DNA of 64,000 nucleotides from Apricaphanius iberus (taxonomy: Eukaryota; Chordata; Actinopteri; Cyprinodontiformes; Aphaniidae): contig JAPXFQ010002383.1 in NCBI GenBank assembly GCA_028564705.1, forward strand, positions 1 to 64,000. The letters are read 5' to 3'. Positions 45,559 to 55,400 of the stretch are shown here, one piece after another. Positions within the stretch are counted from its first letter, which is position 1, and each line of letters opens with the position of its first letter. The translations under genes were made by a program, and so were the position numbers. The notes under the pieces are model-generated. The model searched no databases and had not been told where the DNA came from. It worked only from the letters and a program-made list of their open reading frames with translations.

Positions 45559-47437
45559 CTGCCCCCTCCCCACTAAGACCCTCGTCCCGAGGGTCCAACA
45601 AGAAGTCCCTGAGGTGCCCGGGGGGTCTTCTCCGTCTCTGAGGCCTGCATGGTGTGACCGTAGGTGGGTGCGCTTGTGGTCCCGCATCAGGTGAGTGCAG
45701 CGTAGGGGTAGAAGTCGAAGGGTTGGCAGGGAAGATGGCAGCGGGAGGGGGGGTGGTGGTCATCAGGTTTCCCTGGGAGAGAACGGGCCGTCTAGGGCTC
45801 TGTTGCGGCTGAGTGGTGCCCCTGTATGGTGCCAGTCTGTCCCTGTGGAGGGCGACCTGTCTCGTCCCTCGAGAAGGAAGGTGGACCCTGTAAACCACCT
45901 CTCCCAGTCTCTCGAGCACCCTACAAGGACCCACCCAGTGGCAGTCCAACTTAGGACATCGACCCTTTTTTTTTCTAGGACTATACACCCAGACCAGATC
46001 CCCGGCCTTAAAATCTTGACCTTTAGCTCGCATGTCATAGCTCCTCTTCTGTCTTATTCCCGCCTTTTGCAGCTGATCCCGGGCAAAGGCGTGAGCTGAA
46101 TCCATTCTGTCCTGAAGCTTCCTGGCGTATTCTGGCCCTGGCGGGACAGTGGGCATGTCTGGGGGCCTCCCAAAGGTCATCTCCGGGGGGGTTCGCAGTT
46201 CCCGTCCCAACATGAGCAGGGCAGGTGTGCATAGGGTAGAGTCCTGTACAGCGGACCGGTAGGCCAGCCAGATGAGGGGGAGATGCGTGTCCCAGTCCCG
46301 CTGGTGTTCTGCTGTGAGGATTGCTAGTTGTTTCACCAGCGTTCGGTTGAAACGTTCGACCAAGCCATCGCTCTGGGGATGCTGTGGGGTGGTCCGAGTC
46401 TTCTGCATGCCCAGGCGCGCACACATGGCTGAGAACACAGCCGACTCGAAGTTCCTTCCCTGGTCGCTGTGGATGGTTTCTGCTGCGCCAAACCTTGAGA
46501 ACATGCCCTCCACCAGGGTATCAGCAACGGTCTCTGCTTCCTGGTCTGGAATGCCGTACGCCTCCGGCCACTTAGTAAAGTAGTCCATAGCGACAAGGAT
46601 ATAACGATTTCCCTTATCTGAACGTGGAAACGGCCCCACTATGTCCACTGCCACTCTTTCCATCGGGGCCCCCACTGCCATCTGCTGGAGTTCGGCACGT
46701 GACTGATGAAGAGGACCCTTGTGTGCTGTGCAGAGGTCACAGCGACGGCAGAAGTCTTCAACGTCCCTCTTGACCTGACCCCAATAAAACCCCTGCCGAA
46801 TGCGACGGAGAGTCTTTGCCACCCCAAAGTGGCCGGTCCCTGTGGCCCCATGGCATGCCTGGAGGATGTAATCTCTCAGCGCTCGGGGGACCACTACCTG
46901 CCACCTCTCCTCTCCTGTGGCTGCCTCTTTCCAGGCCCTCTGTAGTACCCCATCCTTCATTCTAAGAGCATCAAACTTTGCATACAGTCCCTTGGAGGCA
47001 GGAGAACACCCCTCCACCTGCTCCCACTGTGGTTTTTGACCAGCCTCCACCCATCGTAGCACCGGCTGCAGGTCAGCATCCAGCTCTTGCTGAGTTTTCC
47101 ACTCTGTTTGATCTACAATCTGAGCCAACCTGCAGACCGGTCCACCCCCCTCACATGTGATACTTTGCTCCTCCTCCCCCTTGATCTCAGCCTCCCGGGC
47201 CTCCCTCTTTTCGCAGTACAGCCAGTGTATGTGCAGGGGCGTCGCGACATGGCGTCGGCGTTGGTGTGCCGGGTCCCTGCCCTGTACTCCACTGTAAAAG
47301 AATATGATGCCTGCTCCTCCAGCCAGCGGGCAATCTGGCCCTCTGGTTCTTTAAAGGACATCAGCCACTGTAGGGCAGATTGGTCGGACCGGACGGTGAA
47401 AGGGAGGCCGCAAAGGTAGTACCTAAAATGGCCTATG
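45554..47437 (-). pseudogene. Pol part 2: RNase H end and integrase
   Basis: The next frame (47437 to about 47215) completes RNase H (SDQSALQWLMSFKEPEGQ, then HTNADAMSRRPC). A second frame change near 47215 leads into the integrase frame, open to 45554. Counting from the codon at 47128, zinc-binding HHCC is H93, H100, C130 and C133. The DDE residues are D162, D222 and E258, with 35 residues between the last two. After the core comes a GPCRVLERLGEVVYRVHLPS segment and a P/T-rich tail, with no chromodomain. The stop codon TAA lies inside the first bases of the 3' LTR (GTGTAACG), after the polypurine tract. Confidence 0.9.
45559..45575 (-). promoter_or_regulatory. Polypurine tract, inside the pol frame
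   Basis: On the minus strand GTGGGGAGGGGGCAG lies directly before the 3' LTR. The same bases encode the last residues of pol (SGEGAV). Confidence 0.8.
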
Positions 47438-49354
47438 GATTAACAACGGCGAGGAGCTCCCTGCGAGTCACGCAATAGCGTCGCTCTGCCTTATTGAAAG
47501 TCCTGCTGAAATAGGCCACCACCCTTTCCTCGTCCTCCACCACCTGACTCAGCACTGCCCCCATCCCCACATCACTGGCATCTGTGTCCAGAATGAACGG
47601 CTTACTGGGGTCCGGGGGGGTAAGGATTGGAGCGTTTGTGAGAGCTGTCTTCAAGCTAAAGGCCCGCTCACACTCTGGTGTCCACACAAAGTCACAGCCT
47701 TTCCCTTGTAAGCAAAACAGGGGTGCAGCTATGCAGGAAAACCCCCGGACAAACCGCCTGTAATAGGAGGCCAGCCCGAGGAAGCTCTTCAAGTCCCTGA
47801 TGGTGGTAGGTGTCGGCCAGTCCCTCACCGACCGAACTTTGTCCTCTAATGTGCTGATGCCCTCTCCCCCGATCCTGTGACCCAAAAACTCTAGTTCTTT
47901 CTTCATGAAGCAGCACTTTTCTGGGTGCTGCTTCAATCCCGCTGCTGCTATCCTCTGCAGGACCCTCCTCAGCGAACCCAGAGCCGCCTCAAAAGAACTG
48001 CCGTGCACCAGAATGTCGTCCAAATAGACTAGGCACTCTTGACGGGGGATGGCATCCAGGACCCTCTCCATCAGCCGCTCAAATGTGGCCGGGGCGTTGC
48101 AAAGGCCAAAGCTGAGGACCCTGAACTGCCGCAACCCCCGCCCGGTGCAGAAAGCAGTCTTCGGACGAGCTTCCGGGCTGAGTGGGACCTGCCAATAGCC
48201 GCTGCGCAGGTCTAATGAAGAGAACCAGAATGAGCCCGACACCAGATCTAAGGACTCATCTATGCGGGGTAATGGGTACGAGTCCTTTTTAGTCACACTG
48301 TTCAGAGGCCTGTAATCTACACAGAACCTCATTTTCTGACTCTTCTTCTTGTGGACCATCACAACCCCCGAAGCCCACGGGCTGTTAGACGGCTCAATGA
48401 TCCCTGCGCTGAGCATTTCCTCAATCGCCCTGTCGGCGGCCTCCTGATGTGCCAGGGGGAGGCGGCGGGGGCGTGTCTTGAGCGGCCGTGCATCCCCTGT
48501 GTCAATCTCATGTTGGACCAGGTGAGTCAGGCCCGTCTCCTCTTCAGAGAGCGCGAAGATGTCTTTAAATTCCCACAACACCCGCCACAGCTCCTCTTGC
48601 TGCCCCGGTTGCAGACCGTCACAGCTGCGCCTCCTGATCTCTTTCACCGCCATCGACTTGTCAGCTTCATCCGACATCGGCTGCTGGACCGCGGGCTGTG
48701 GTTGTACAACATCTCCGGTATGGATGAAAGGGTGTGTGGGAGCAGGCAGGTCTACCTGCTGGGGCACGTCCTCCATCTTATGGGCCTCCACCGCTCTCGA
48801 CGCCGCTGGAATGGAGCGTTGGGACTGTGCAGGTCGAACCATCTGTACTGTGGGCCCTCCTGGGAACTCCAGTGTGTTTCTCCCCAAATTCAGTACACAC
48901 TGAGCCGTCCTCAGGAAGTCCAGACCCAATATGCACTCATCTTGCACGGCTGCAACCCACACCCTGAAGTCCACTAACAGGCCACCGACCCGGATGGTCA
49001 CCAGCCCTCTACCCAGCATGGGGGTTAAATCCCCCGTCACAGTTCGAAGCTTGACAGATGTGGCTTCCAACTGCGTCCCTACTGGGACCATGTCGGGTCT
49101 GATGAGTGTGGCGGTGGAGCCCGTATCAATTAGTGCCACACAAAGTGCCCCCTTCAGGGAGACAGGGACGTGGCAAAAGTCCCCGACATGCGTCCACCCG
49201 ACGACCCTGGTCCATTCCACACTGTCGTCTGCTTCTGGGGGAAGCTGAGCCATGCTACCCCGGCTTTGTGGGTGGGCTCCATCCCCCGACGGGCTCACGC
49301 AATGGGACTGATGAGTGGGGGTCTGCGTCGTCCCCTCTACGCAGACCCTGGGCC
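47438..49354 (-). pseudogene. Pol part 1: protease, RT and RNase H start
   Basis: Entered by frameshift from gag. Counting from the GTG codon at 49298, the aspartic protease active site is CVALIDTGSTATLI (DTG at residues 58-60). ILGLDFL follows near 123. The RT spans about 270-450, with RFCVDYRPLN, SLDLRSGYWQVPL and catalytic YLDD (425-428). RNase H begins with ILDTDASDVGMGAVLSQ. A single missing base near 47437 puts a stop right after RRELLAVV, inside RNase H. Apart from that the part is well preserved. Confidence 0.9.
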
Positions 49355-49361
49355 GTTTCCC
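49319..49361 (-). promoter_or_regulatory. gag-pol -1 ribosomal frameshift signal
   Basis: On the minus strand the heptamer G GGA AAC (49361-49355) is in the correct phase in gag (codons CAG GGA AAC). After a 6-base spacer comes a perfect 10-bp stem: GGGTCTGCGT (49348-49339) with ACGCAGACCC (49328-49319) around a 10-base loop. The gag stop codon lies at the edge of the stem. Slipping back one base leads into the pol frame, which is open from here onward. This matches the standard X XXY YYZ plus stem-loop design. Confidence 0.85.
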
Positions 49362-50347
49362 TGACGGTCAGCACGCTTTGGGCACCGCACGCTGATGTGG
49401 TCACTTTGGCCGCACACCCAGCAGACACGATCACCGCGCCGAGGCCGTCCACTCCGCGGGGGCTGCAGTGACACAGCTCGGATCATCTCAGTCAGCTCGG
49501 TGACCCACGCTGGTCTCTCCGGTCTTTGGGTCTCCCAACCCGCGGTCCTCACAACAGGGTTACAGGTAATGGTATCAGAGTCCGATGTGGCTCCAATCTG
49601 TTCTCTTTCTAGTGTTATCTCCAAAGCGTTCTGCAGCGTGCGAGGGTGAGCCAGCTGCGTCTGCACCCGCAGTTCCCTCGGTGATAAAGCCCGGATGAAT
49701 TGGTCTCTCGCCAGCTCACTCTGCACCCCAGCTGGCATGTGCGAATAGGCCCTCCTCGTCAGAGTTTCAATCTCTGCAGCAAGAACACGGAGCGGCTCCC
49801 CTGCCAGTCTCTGTCTATTAGCCAGTTCAGAGCGCAAAACAGCAGGCTGATTGCATTGTCCGAAACACCGCTGCAGGGCCCCAACTAAAGCTTCATAGTC
49901 ACCCCGTTCTTCTGGGCTAAGTAACAGCAGGCAGCGAGCGGCATCATCCGTGAGGCACAAAGCCAGCTGAAGTGCTTTGATGTCTTCGGACCAGCCAGCA
50001 GCCCTCGCTAACAGTTCGAATTGTGCATAGAAGGCCTCCCAGTCAGTCTTACCGGAATATCTTGGTGTTTTCATCTGCGGCTGGTCACATAGGGGGCCGC
50101 CATTTCTGTGTACAGTCGGCTTCGCGTCCTTCTTGGCGGGCATATTCGCGTCTGCGCCACTCTCCGCCAACCCCACACTGAATCCGGCATCAGCAGCTAG
50201 CTTCCTGGCCGTCCGTCTCAGGCGAGCTACGTGCTCCACATCGCGGAAAAAGTCCACCTCACGTCTCGGTGTACCAGCATAGTCATTGCACTCCACCTCT
50301 TCCTTGAACTTCGGCCGAGCGCCCGCGTTGTTCTGCTGTGCGGTCAT
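49337..50347 (-). CDS. Gag of second gypsy element (336 aa)
   Basis: An intact frame from a true ATG at 50347 to TAG at 49339-49337. The middle is the capsid-like domain (MKTPRYSGKTDWEAFYAQFE, then LALCLTDDAARCLL and ARDQFIRALSPRELR). Near the C-terminus is one CCHC zinc knuckle, CWVCGQSDHISVRC, for binding the RNA genome. The region before it is R/G-rich. Gag forms the particle in which reverse transcription takes place. Near its end lies a slippery sequence that would carry about a fraction of ribosomes into pol. No frame lesion is seen in this gene. Confidence 0.92.
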   Translation of the reverse strand: MTAQQNNAGARPKFKEEVECNDYAGTPRREVDFFRDVEHVARLRRTARKLAADAGFSVGLAESGADANMPAKKDAKPTVHRNGGPLCDQPQMKTPRYSGKTDWEAFYAQFELLARAAGWSEDIKALQLALCLTDDAARCLLLLSPEERGDYEALVGALQRCFGQCNQPAVLRSELANRQRLAGEPLRVLAAEIETLTRRAYSHMPAGVQSELARDQFIRALSPRELRVQTQLAHPRTLQNALEITLEREQIGATSDSDTITCNPVVRTAGWETQRPERPAWVTELTEMIRAVSLQPPRSGRPRRGDRVCWVCGQSDHISVRCPKRADRQGNGPGSA

Positions 50348-50421
50348 GCTGCTCTCGGTGATAGCAGGGTTAGCTGGAAGCCGCTAGGTAGTCCGCCCGG
50401 AAGCCGAGCAAAGTCCGCCGT

Positions 50422-50439
50422 CGTTCACTTCTGACACCA
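50422..50439 (-). promoter_or_regulatory. Primer-binding site, tRNA type
   Basis: On the minus strand TGGTGTCAGAAGTGAACG begins one base after the 5' LTR. The TGG start fits pairing with the CCA end of a tRNA. The tRNA is not identified. Confidence 0.65.
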
Positions 50440-50440
50440 A

Positions 50441-50780
50441 TGTAACGTCCTCTCAGACGCAATGACAGTCGGAGACAGTCACTTTGGGTTGGGTCCCTTT
50501 TTTAATGAAGAAAATAAATGAACGGCTGCTGTTGGCCGCAACCACGCCGAACATCGAGCTCCTCACCTCCCTCGCTCGCACAGCCAACACACAACAAACA
50601 ACAAAAAAAATGCAGAAGAAGAAATCTCCCTCTCTCTCCTCCCCCCACGGGGCCTCCCCTACTATTCTCCATTATTACAGAACAAGGGAACTAATAAGCA
50701 GCACCAGTAACTAAGAAGGCTGAATTATGGAACACAACTGAGGAATGTTATAACAGATACACAAAGTGCAGAACGTTACA
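50441..50780 (-). repeat. 5' LTR of second gypsy element
   Basis: The right-hand LTR in the window, upstream of gag on the minus strand. Its A-rich interior shows the single indel relative to the other LTR. Confidence 0.93.
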
Positions 50781-50784
50781 CTTG

Positions 50785-51512
50785 TTCAAAAAAACAGCTT
50801 TTAATTTTTCTTCATGCTTGTAGGTTGTTTTTGCAACATAAATAAAACCTATTTTATTAATGTCTTTTGAGCAAGGTATAACATGCTTGGAATGTATCAA
50901 TTTTGAGCTATAATTATTGGTATAAATTCTGCTGTATGCACACCAAGACTGTTAATGGTGTTTATGTTTTGCCCCAGAGTGTGGTGAATAGTGCAGGGCA
51001 GCAGGAGGAGCCATAGAACAGTACTGTACGTAGCTGAGGGGACTCGGTTGTAAAAAAATTAAAAAAAAGTTTCAAAGTGTTTCTGTGCACAGATACATCT
51101 TTTTCCACATCTACTCTACTTTTTCCACATTATGTGCTCTGTTTGTGGTCAACAAAACAGGCCTGGTGAAATATTTCATTTGCTTTGTAGCACGGAGGCT
51201 TTTATCTCCACGCTCTGTTTCAGCAAAAGCACTGATGTACATTTTAGGACCCTTTTAGGGGCCGTGTTTTAGTGACCGTCTCACTTTGAAAGGTTTTTAT
51301 GTTTACATCCACCCATCTTTTTATCTATCCATCTCTCTTCGATCTTTTTTAAAGAGGAGGGATAAGGAGGAGGAAAAAAATAGAGGGGGGCCTACAGGAA
51401 AAGTTTGACTCAACTTGTGTGAAACCTTTCTCTGTCATTCAACACCGAAGCGCCGGAGAGGACGGCGCGCACTCCACAGAGCGCAGCAGGGCATCAAACC
51501 ACACAGAGAGAG
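50785..51512 (+). promoter_or_regulatory. Probable promoter and 5' UTR of the signal-peptide gene
   Basis: AT-rich up to about 51300, then purine-rich (AGAGGAGGGATAAGGAGGAGG at 51350-51372), then a short GC- and CpG-rich stretch (GAAGCGCCGGAGAGGACGGCG, CGCACTCC, GAGCGCAGC) just before the ATG. This has the look of a vertebrate 5' leader. No TATA box at a convincing place; the start of transcription cannot be placed. Confidence 0.45.
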
Positions 51513-51591
51513 ATGGATCGAGTACTACGTCTTTTTCTACTGGCGCTAATCGACGCGTTGCTATGGCAATGCTGCCATACTCAGCAGAGAG
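51513..51591 (+). CDS. Signal-peptide first exon of an unidentified secreted or membrane protein
   Basis: ATG at 51513, with purines before it, opens 26 codons plus one base. The peptide starts MDRVLRLFLLALIDALLW, a basic N-terminus followed by a hydrophobic core, then CCHTQQR. It ends at a strong donor (AGAGAG then GTGAGT, from 51592) in phase 1. A short phase-1 signal-peptide exon followed by a large intron is common in vertebrate secreted and cell-surface genes. No second exon is seen in the remaining 12.4 kb. The residues are too few to name a family. Confidence 0.65.
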
Positions 51592-52299
51592 GTGAGTCAC
51601 CAGAGAACGATAAGTAATCGATGCTCCAATACCCGCCGCTGTTATAAGAGTCGTTTCAGATTGACATCCAGATCTCTCTGTCGTTCGGAAAGGTCATTGT
51701 TCGTGCCCCCAACTTTGTCTTTACATTACAACCAAAAGACCGACTCAATAAAGTGACACAAACTTATGAAAAACGTATCCCCTGTTCTGGTTTTTCCATT
51801 TGTATGTAGCCTACATCATCTCGTCGTACAGTAAATATATTGAATCTGCCGTTATCAATAAACAAACCCACACGTGAGCGACAAGTACGTGGAGAGAGGC
51901 TTCGGCCTGCTTGTTTGCTCTGTTTGAGAAACAAAGGGGTCTGAGATTACAGACGGATGTGTTATTTCTAAAGCCATAAATTATGTTGAACTTTTTTACG
52001 TCATGACCTTTTAAAGCTGCTTCGCTGATAGGAGGCAGGAAAATGTAATCTAGCTGCTTAAGACTGCAGTTGGTAAAACTATTAATCTTACTGTAGGATA
52101 TAAGTCTTTAAATTTTAACTTTTTATTAGCCTGCTATCAATATCTCACTTCTCTTTTGGAATATAGCATAAGAGCTAAAGATACTCAGTCAGTAATTAAC
52201 AGCTTTAAAAGTTCCTTGGCCTGTCATTAAAGATGAATAGGTTATTTTTAAATACATTTTCATCAGGTTATTTTTTCTTTTTGTCTTTGTCAGTTTATA
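51592..52299 (+). other. Start of the probable first intron
   Basis: Non-coding after the donor at 51592. No repeat I can name. The plus strand from here to the window end (64000) is probably one long intron. Confidence 0.4.
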
Positions 52300-52760
52300 C
52301 CTAAATATTTAGTTATCAAACTAAATATTTAGGTATAAACTAAATATTTAATCAGCAAGCCAAATATCTTGTTTGTAAACTAAATATTTCAGAGCTAAAG
52401 ATTTAGCTAACATGCGAATTCACTTACCCAAAAAGGTAGTGGACTATCAAAGCTGCCGCTTGCGAACCTTTACACAAACTGCTGTTGGTGCAGTCACAAT
52501 TGCTGTAAATCCATTGGTAAATGTATGTACTACCATTAAAACAGCTCATCCTATACTTCAAGCGTATATGGTGTCTGCTTATCGGTATGTATATTTGCAT
52601 ATTAGCTAAACATTTATCTCTGTGCTAAATACTCAGTTCGTAAACTAAATATTGAGCTTTGAACTAAATACTTATCTTGCTTACTATATACTGTATTTCG
52701 ATTCAAACTAAATATATGTCTTTAAAATAAAGAATTGCCTAACAAGCTAAATATTTGATT
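52300..52760. repeat. Degenerate repeats of the palindromic word AAACTAAATATTTAG
   Basis: The words CTAAATATTTAG, AAACTAAATATTT and GCTAAATATTT recur about a dozen times with irregular spacing of about 18-25 bases, in 52300-52420 and again in 52600-52760, around a unique 180-base piece. There is no ORF. Confidence 0.65.
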
Positions 52761-53359
52761 GAAAAATGACATTTATAAATTAAATAAATAATTTTATTTT
52801 TCGCTCATGACACGGTAAATAACCCAAATTACTGCTGTTACATTTTCGCTGTAACTTCACAAATGCCATCTCATAGCTACTTGTCCAGTATTTGTTTAAT
52901 TAGTCTTCTTTATTAACTGTGGGATTTTTTTATTGTTTATTGTAAGGATGCACTGATTTTATACTGATATCAGAAAATGGTATGGCACGTAAAAAAAGTT
53001 GTTTCTAAGTCATTTATTTAAAAAATATGCTGCTATATTGTAGTTTTGATGATTAGATGTTACTTTGCAGATTCTTGTTGTGCAAAAAAATATACTTCAA
53101 TCTACCATTCACTTGCATATTCAACTTAAATATTTGTTTTCCAAAATACATAAAGTGCTTCTATGACAGACTGTCATTTAAATGATCTAAAGCTACTGTG
53201 ACATTGTTTCTTATCTTGCCACATATCTTGGTGGATCTAAAAATACCTTTCATGTTGCCTAAGTCTAATGTATTGACAAAAGCTGACATTGTGGACACAG
53301 AAGCTGTGTTGTCTATGAAGTATAGATGTTATTATGATGACCTGTTATAAATGGCAAAT

Positions 53360-53656
53360 GGCCTGCATTTATAAAGTGCTTCCTCAGTCAGAGGTCCAAG
53401 TCCTTTATAGTACATTCAGTCATTCTTCCATTTACACACATATACAGACCTTATAGACCTTTTGTTGGGATTGTTGTTTGGGAATTTTTTTTTTGAGTCT
53501 GCTTGTGTGGATGCAAAAGGCTTTATAGCCTCTGGTTGTTGGCAATAGTTTATAGGTATTGGCCTAGTTTGGCATATCCCCTATGTGTTCCTTATTGGGT
53601 CATTGCCGTTGAATTAAGTAATCAATTAATTAATTAATTAATTAATTAATTAATTG
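53360..53656. repeat. SINE/LINE-like tail and (AATT)n microsatellite
   Basis: 53360-53450 (CTGCATTTATAAAGTGCTTCC, then CATTTACACACATATAC) looks like a decayed fish repeat tail. 53623-53656 is a run of AATT units. Between them nothing is recognised. Confidence 0.5.
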
Positions 53657-54481
53657 AAAATAATCCACTGTGGTTTTCTGCATTTTGTTTTTGATTCTGT
53701 CCCTCGCAGTTGAAGGGTACGTTTGATACAAATTACAGACCTCTACATGCTTTTTAGTTGTGAAAATTTCAAAAATCAGCAGTGTATAAAATACTTGTTC
53801 TCCCCATTTGATGTGCTATGAAAAAAATCCAGGAATAGCCAGGTTTTCCACAAATAACTTGCAAGTTGCTTTCCTTAAAAAAATTCTGAAAAGGTGAATC
53901 CCCAAATAATTAACTGAGAATAGGCAGGTTCCACTGTAGATGTTTTTTCCCCCCTGCTATTGTAACAAGTAAGCTGCTTATTGTCATTTCATATTTTGTG
54001 TTAAGAAAATGCAATAAAACGGACTCGTCAAAATTCCTTTGGTTGAAGTAGTGACGTCCTGCATATCCAGGACATTAGATAGCTCTGGGAATGGATGTAC
54101 CACCTCACAGATTTCTTGACACCATTGCAGCAGATGGAGTTGCCTAGGGAATCACTCAGTACGCTTACATGCACATCTAAGTTGAGCTTTTTGGAAAAAT
54201 CAAACAAAGGGCTTCCCCCCTGTTGACAGCCGATTCTCAGTTTACATGTTGCACAGAAAATTGAATGATTAAATTAAGTATGATCGACTCTGCGACGATA
54301 GATGGCACAATGTGCCCCTACATGTTAGCCTTTTACCGGTTAGCCTCAAGCTGCACTCAGGCAGTAAAATGAGGGTGGGCGGAGTAAAGCAGAAGGAGTC
54401 AAAGCAGGATATTCACAATCATACTGCACTGTCTCTTCGTCAGTCCAAAAATCAACTTATTGGCGGCCTACATTTGTCTTA
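53657..54481. other. No gene recognised
   Basis: Intron-like AT-rich sequence. Confidence 0.4.
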
Positions 54482-55019
54482 GGCCCCATCCACACTACAG
54501 TTAAAACGAAAACTATCTCCGTCCACACTAGCGTTTTCCCTGCATATTAGAATTAATCTACATCCACATTATAACGACTGAAAACGCGGATCACGTGACC
54601 ATTCTCCAACACTGGGCATGCACGCGCCGGTATAAACAGGAAACAGATTGACCATTCCTCAGCTGCTAGCAAAGACATCAAAGCCAGTAACGCTTGTAAT
54701 TCGTTATCCATGTTGCAGTTTCTAACTTAATGTACTCCAGGCTGTTTTTGACAAATCAGGGAAAGATACGCCATGACCGATGATACCCAATCACAGAGCC
54801 GAGTGTGATCTGCTGCGTCATCGTTTCTAAAGTCCTCCTTTTCGAGACATCCACACCAAAACGCCCTCCGCAGTTTCAAAACGAAAAACGGGGTCGGCAG
54901 CGATTCTAAACTTCTCCATTTTTGGGTCTCCGTTTTTGCCGTTTTAGTGTAGATGGGAGGTGCAAACGTAGCAAAAGGTCTCCGTTTTTAAACGAAAACG
55001 CAGTAGTGTGGACGGGGCC
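54482..55019. mobile_element. Harbinger-like MITE with TTA target duplication
   Basis: It begins GGCCCCATCCACACTAC and ends GTAGTGTGGACGGGGCC, inverted repeats with one mismatch. Inside them GTTAAAACGAAAAC is answered by TTTTTAAACGAAAACGC. The 538-bp insert is flanked by TTA at 54479-54481 and 55020-55022, the 3-bp duplication of PIF/Harbinger elements. It has no ORF of use and depends on a transposase made elsewhere. Confidence 0.85.
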
Positions 55020-55227
55020 TTAGCTTCCATATTGTTCTTATACTACAACTGTTTTGTTGTCGATTCGCACCGTGCGCGACTACAGGCTGGGAGTTGGTTA
55101 AAGAGAAGTGTGATTTCCAATCGCATTATCTGGGTCCCTTAGTCCGATTTAGGAAACTCCAGTTTGGTTTGATTAAAGTCGAGCTAAGCTGTATACATGC
55201 GTTCCAAAATTCTTATTTCAGTCAGAC

Positions 55228-55400
55228 TAAGGCAAGGCTAGGCAAGTTTATTTGTAGAGCACAATTCATACACAAGGCAATTCAAAGGGCTTCACAGTTG
55301 CATTAATTAAGAAAACAGATAAACAGGAAAAAACAAACAAAAAACATCAACTTAAAAAATAATTAATTTCCAACAGAAATAAAACTGAGACTTTGCCTGC
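55228..55400 (-). mobile_element. L2-like LINE 3' end (TTGCC-tail family)
   Basis: AAGGCAAGGCTAGGCAAGTTTATTTGTAGAGCAC, then ACAAGGCAATTCAAAG: the reverse complement of the 3' end seen at 4020-4090. Confidence 0.7.

Larger units (their letters stand above)
45216..50784 (-). mobile_element. Ty3/gypsy LTR retrotransposon on minus strand, near complete
   Basis: Two LTRs of 339 and 340 bp (45220-45558 and 50441-50780) start TGTAACG and end CGTTACA, a 7-bp inverted repeat. The target duplication is CTTG (45216-45219, 50781-50784), or CTTGT if the LTR is taken one base shorter. On the minus strand come primer site, gag with CCHC knuckle, a -1 frameshift signal, protease, RT, RNase H, integrase and polypurine tract. 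The LTRs differ by roughly 4-5 substitutions and one indel. Two single-base frame lesions in pol (near 47437 and 47215) inactivate an otherwise complete element. It has no chromodomain and is a different lineage from the element at 34-38.7 kb. Confidence 0.93.

Noticed and set aside
48351..48977. 208-codon plus-strand frame opposite the gypsy pol
   Set aside because: It is the antisense shadow of a well-defined protease/RT frame; the same holds for plus-strand frames at 45695, 46706, 47087, 48931 and 49106.
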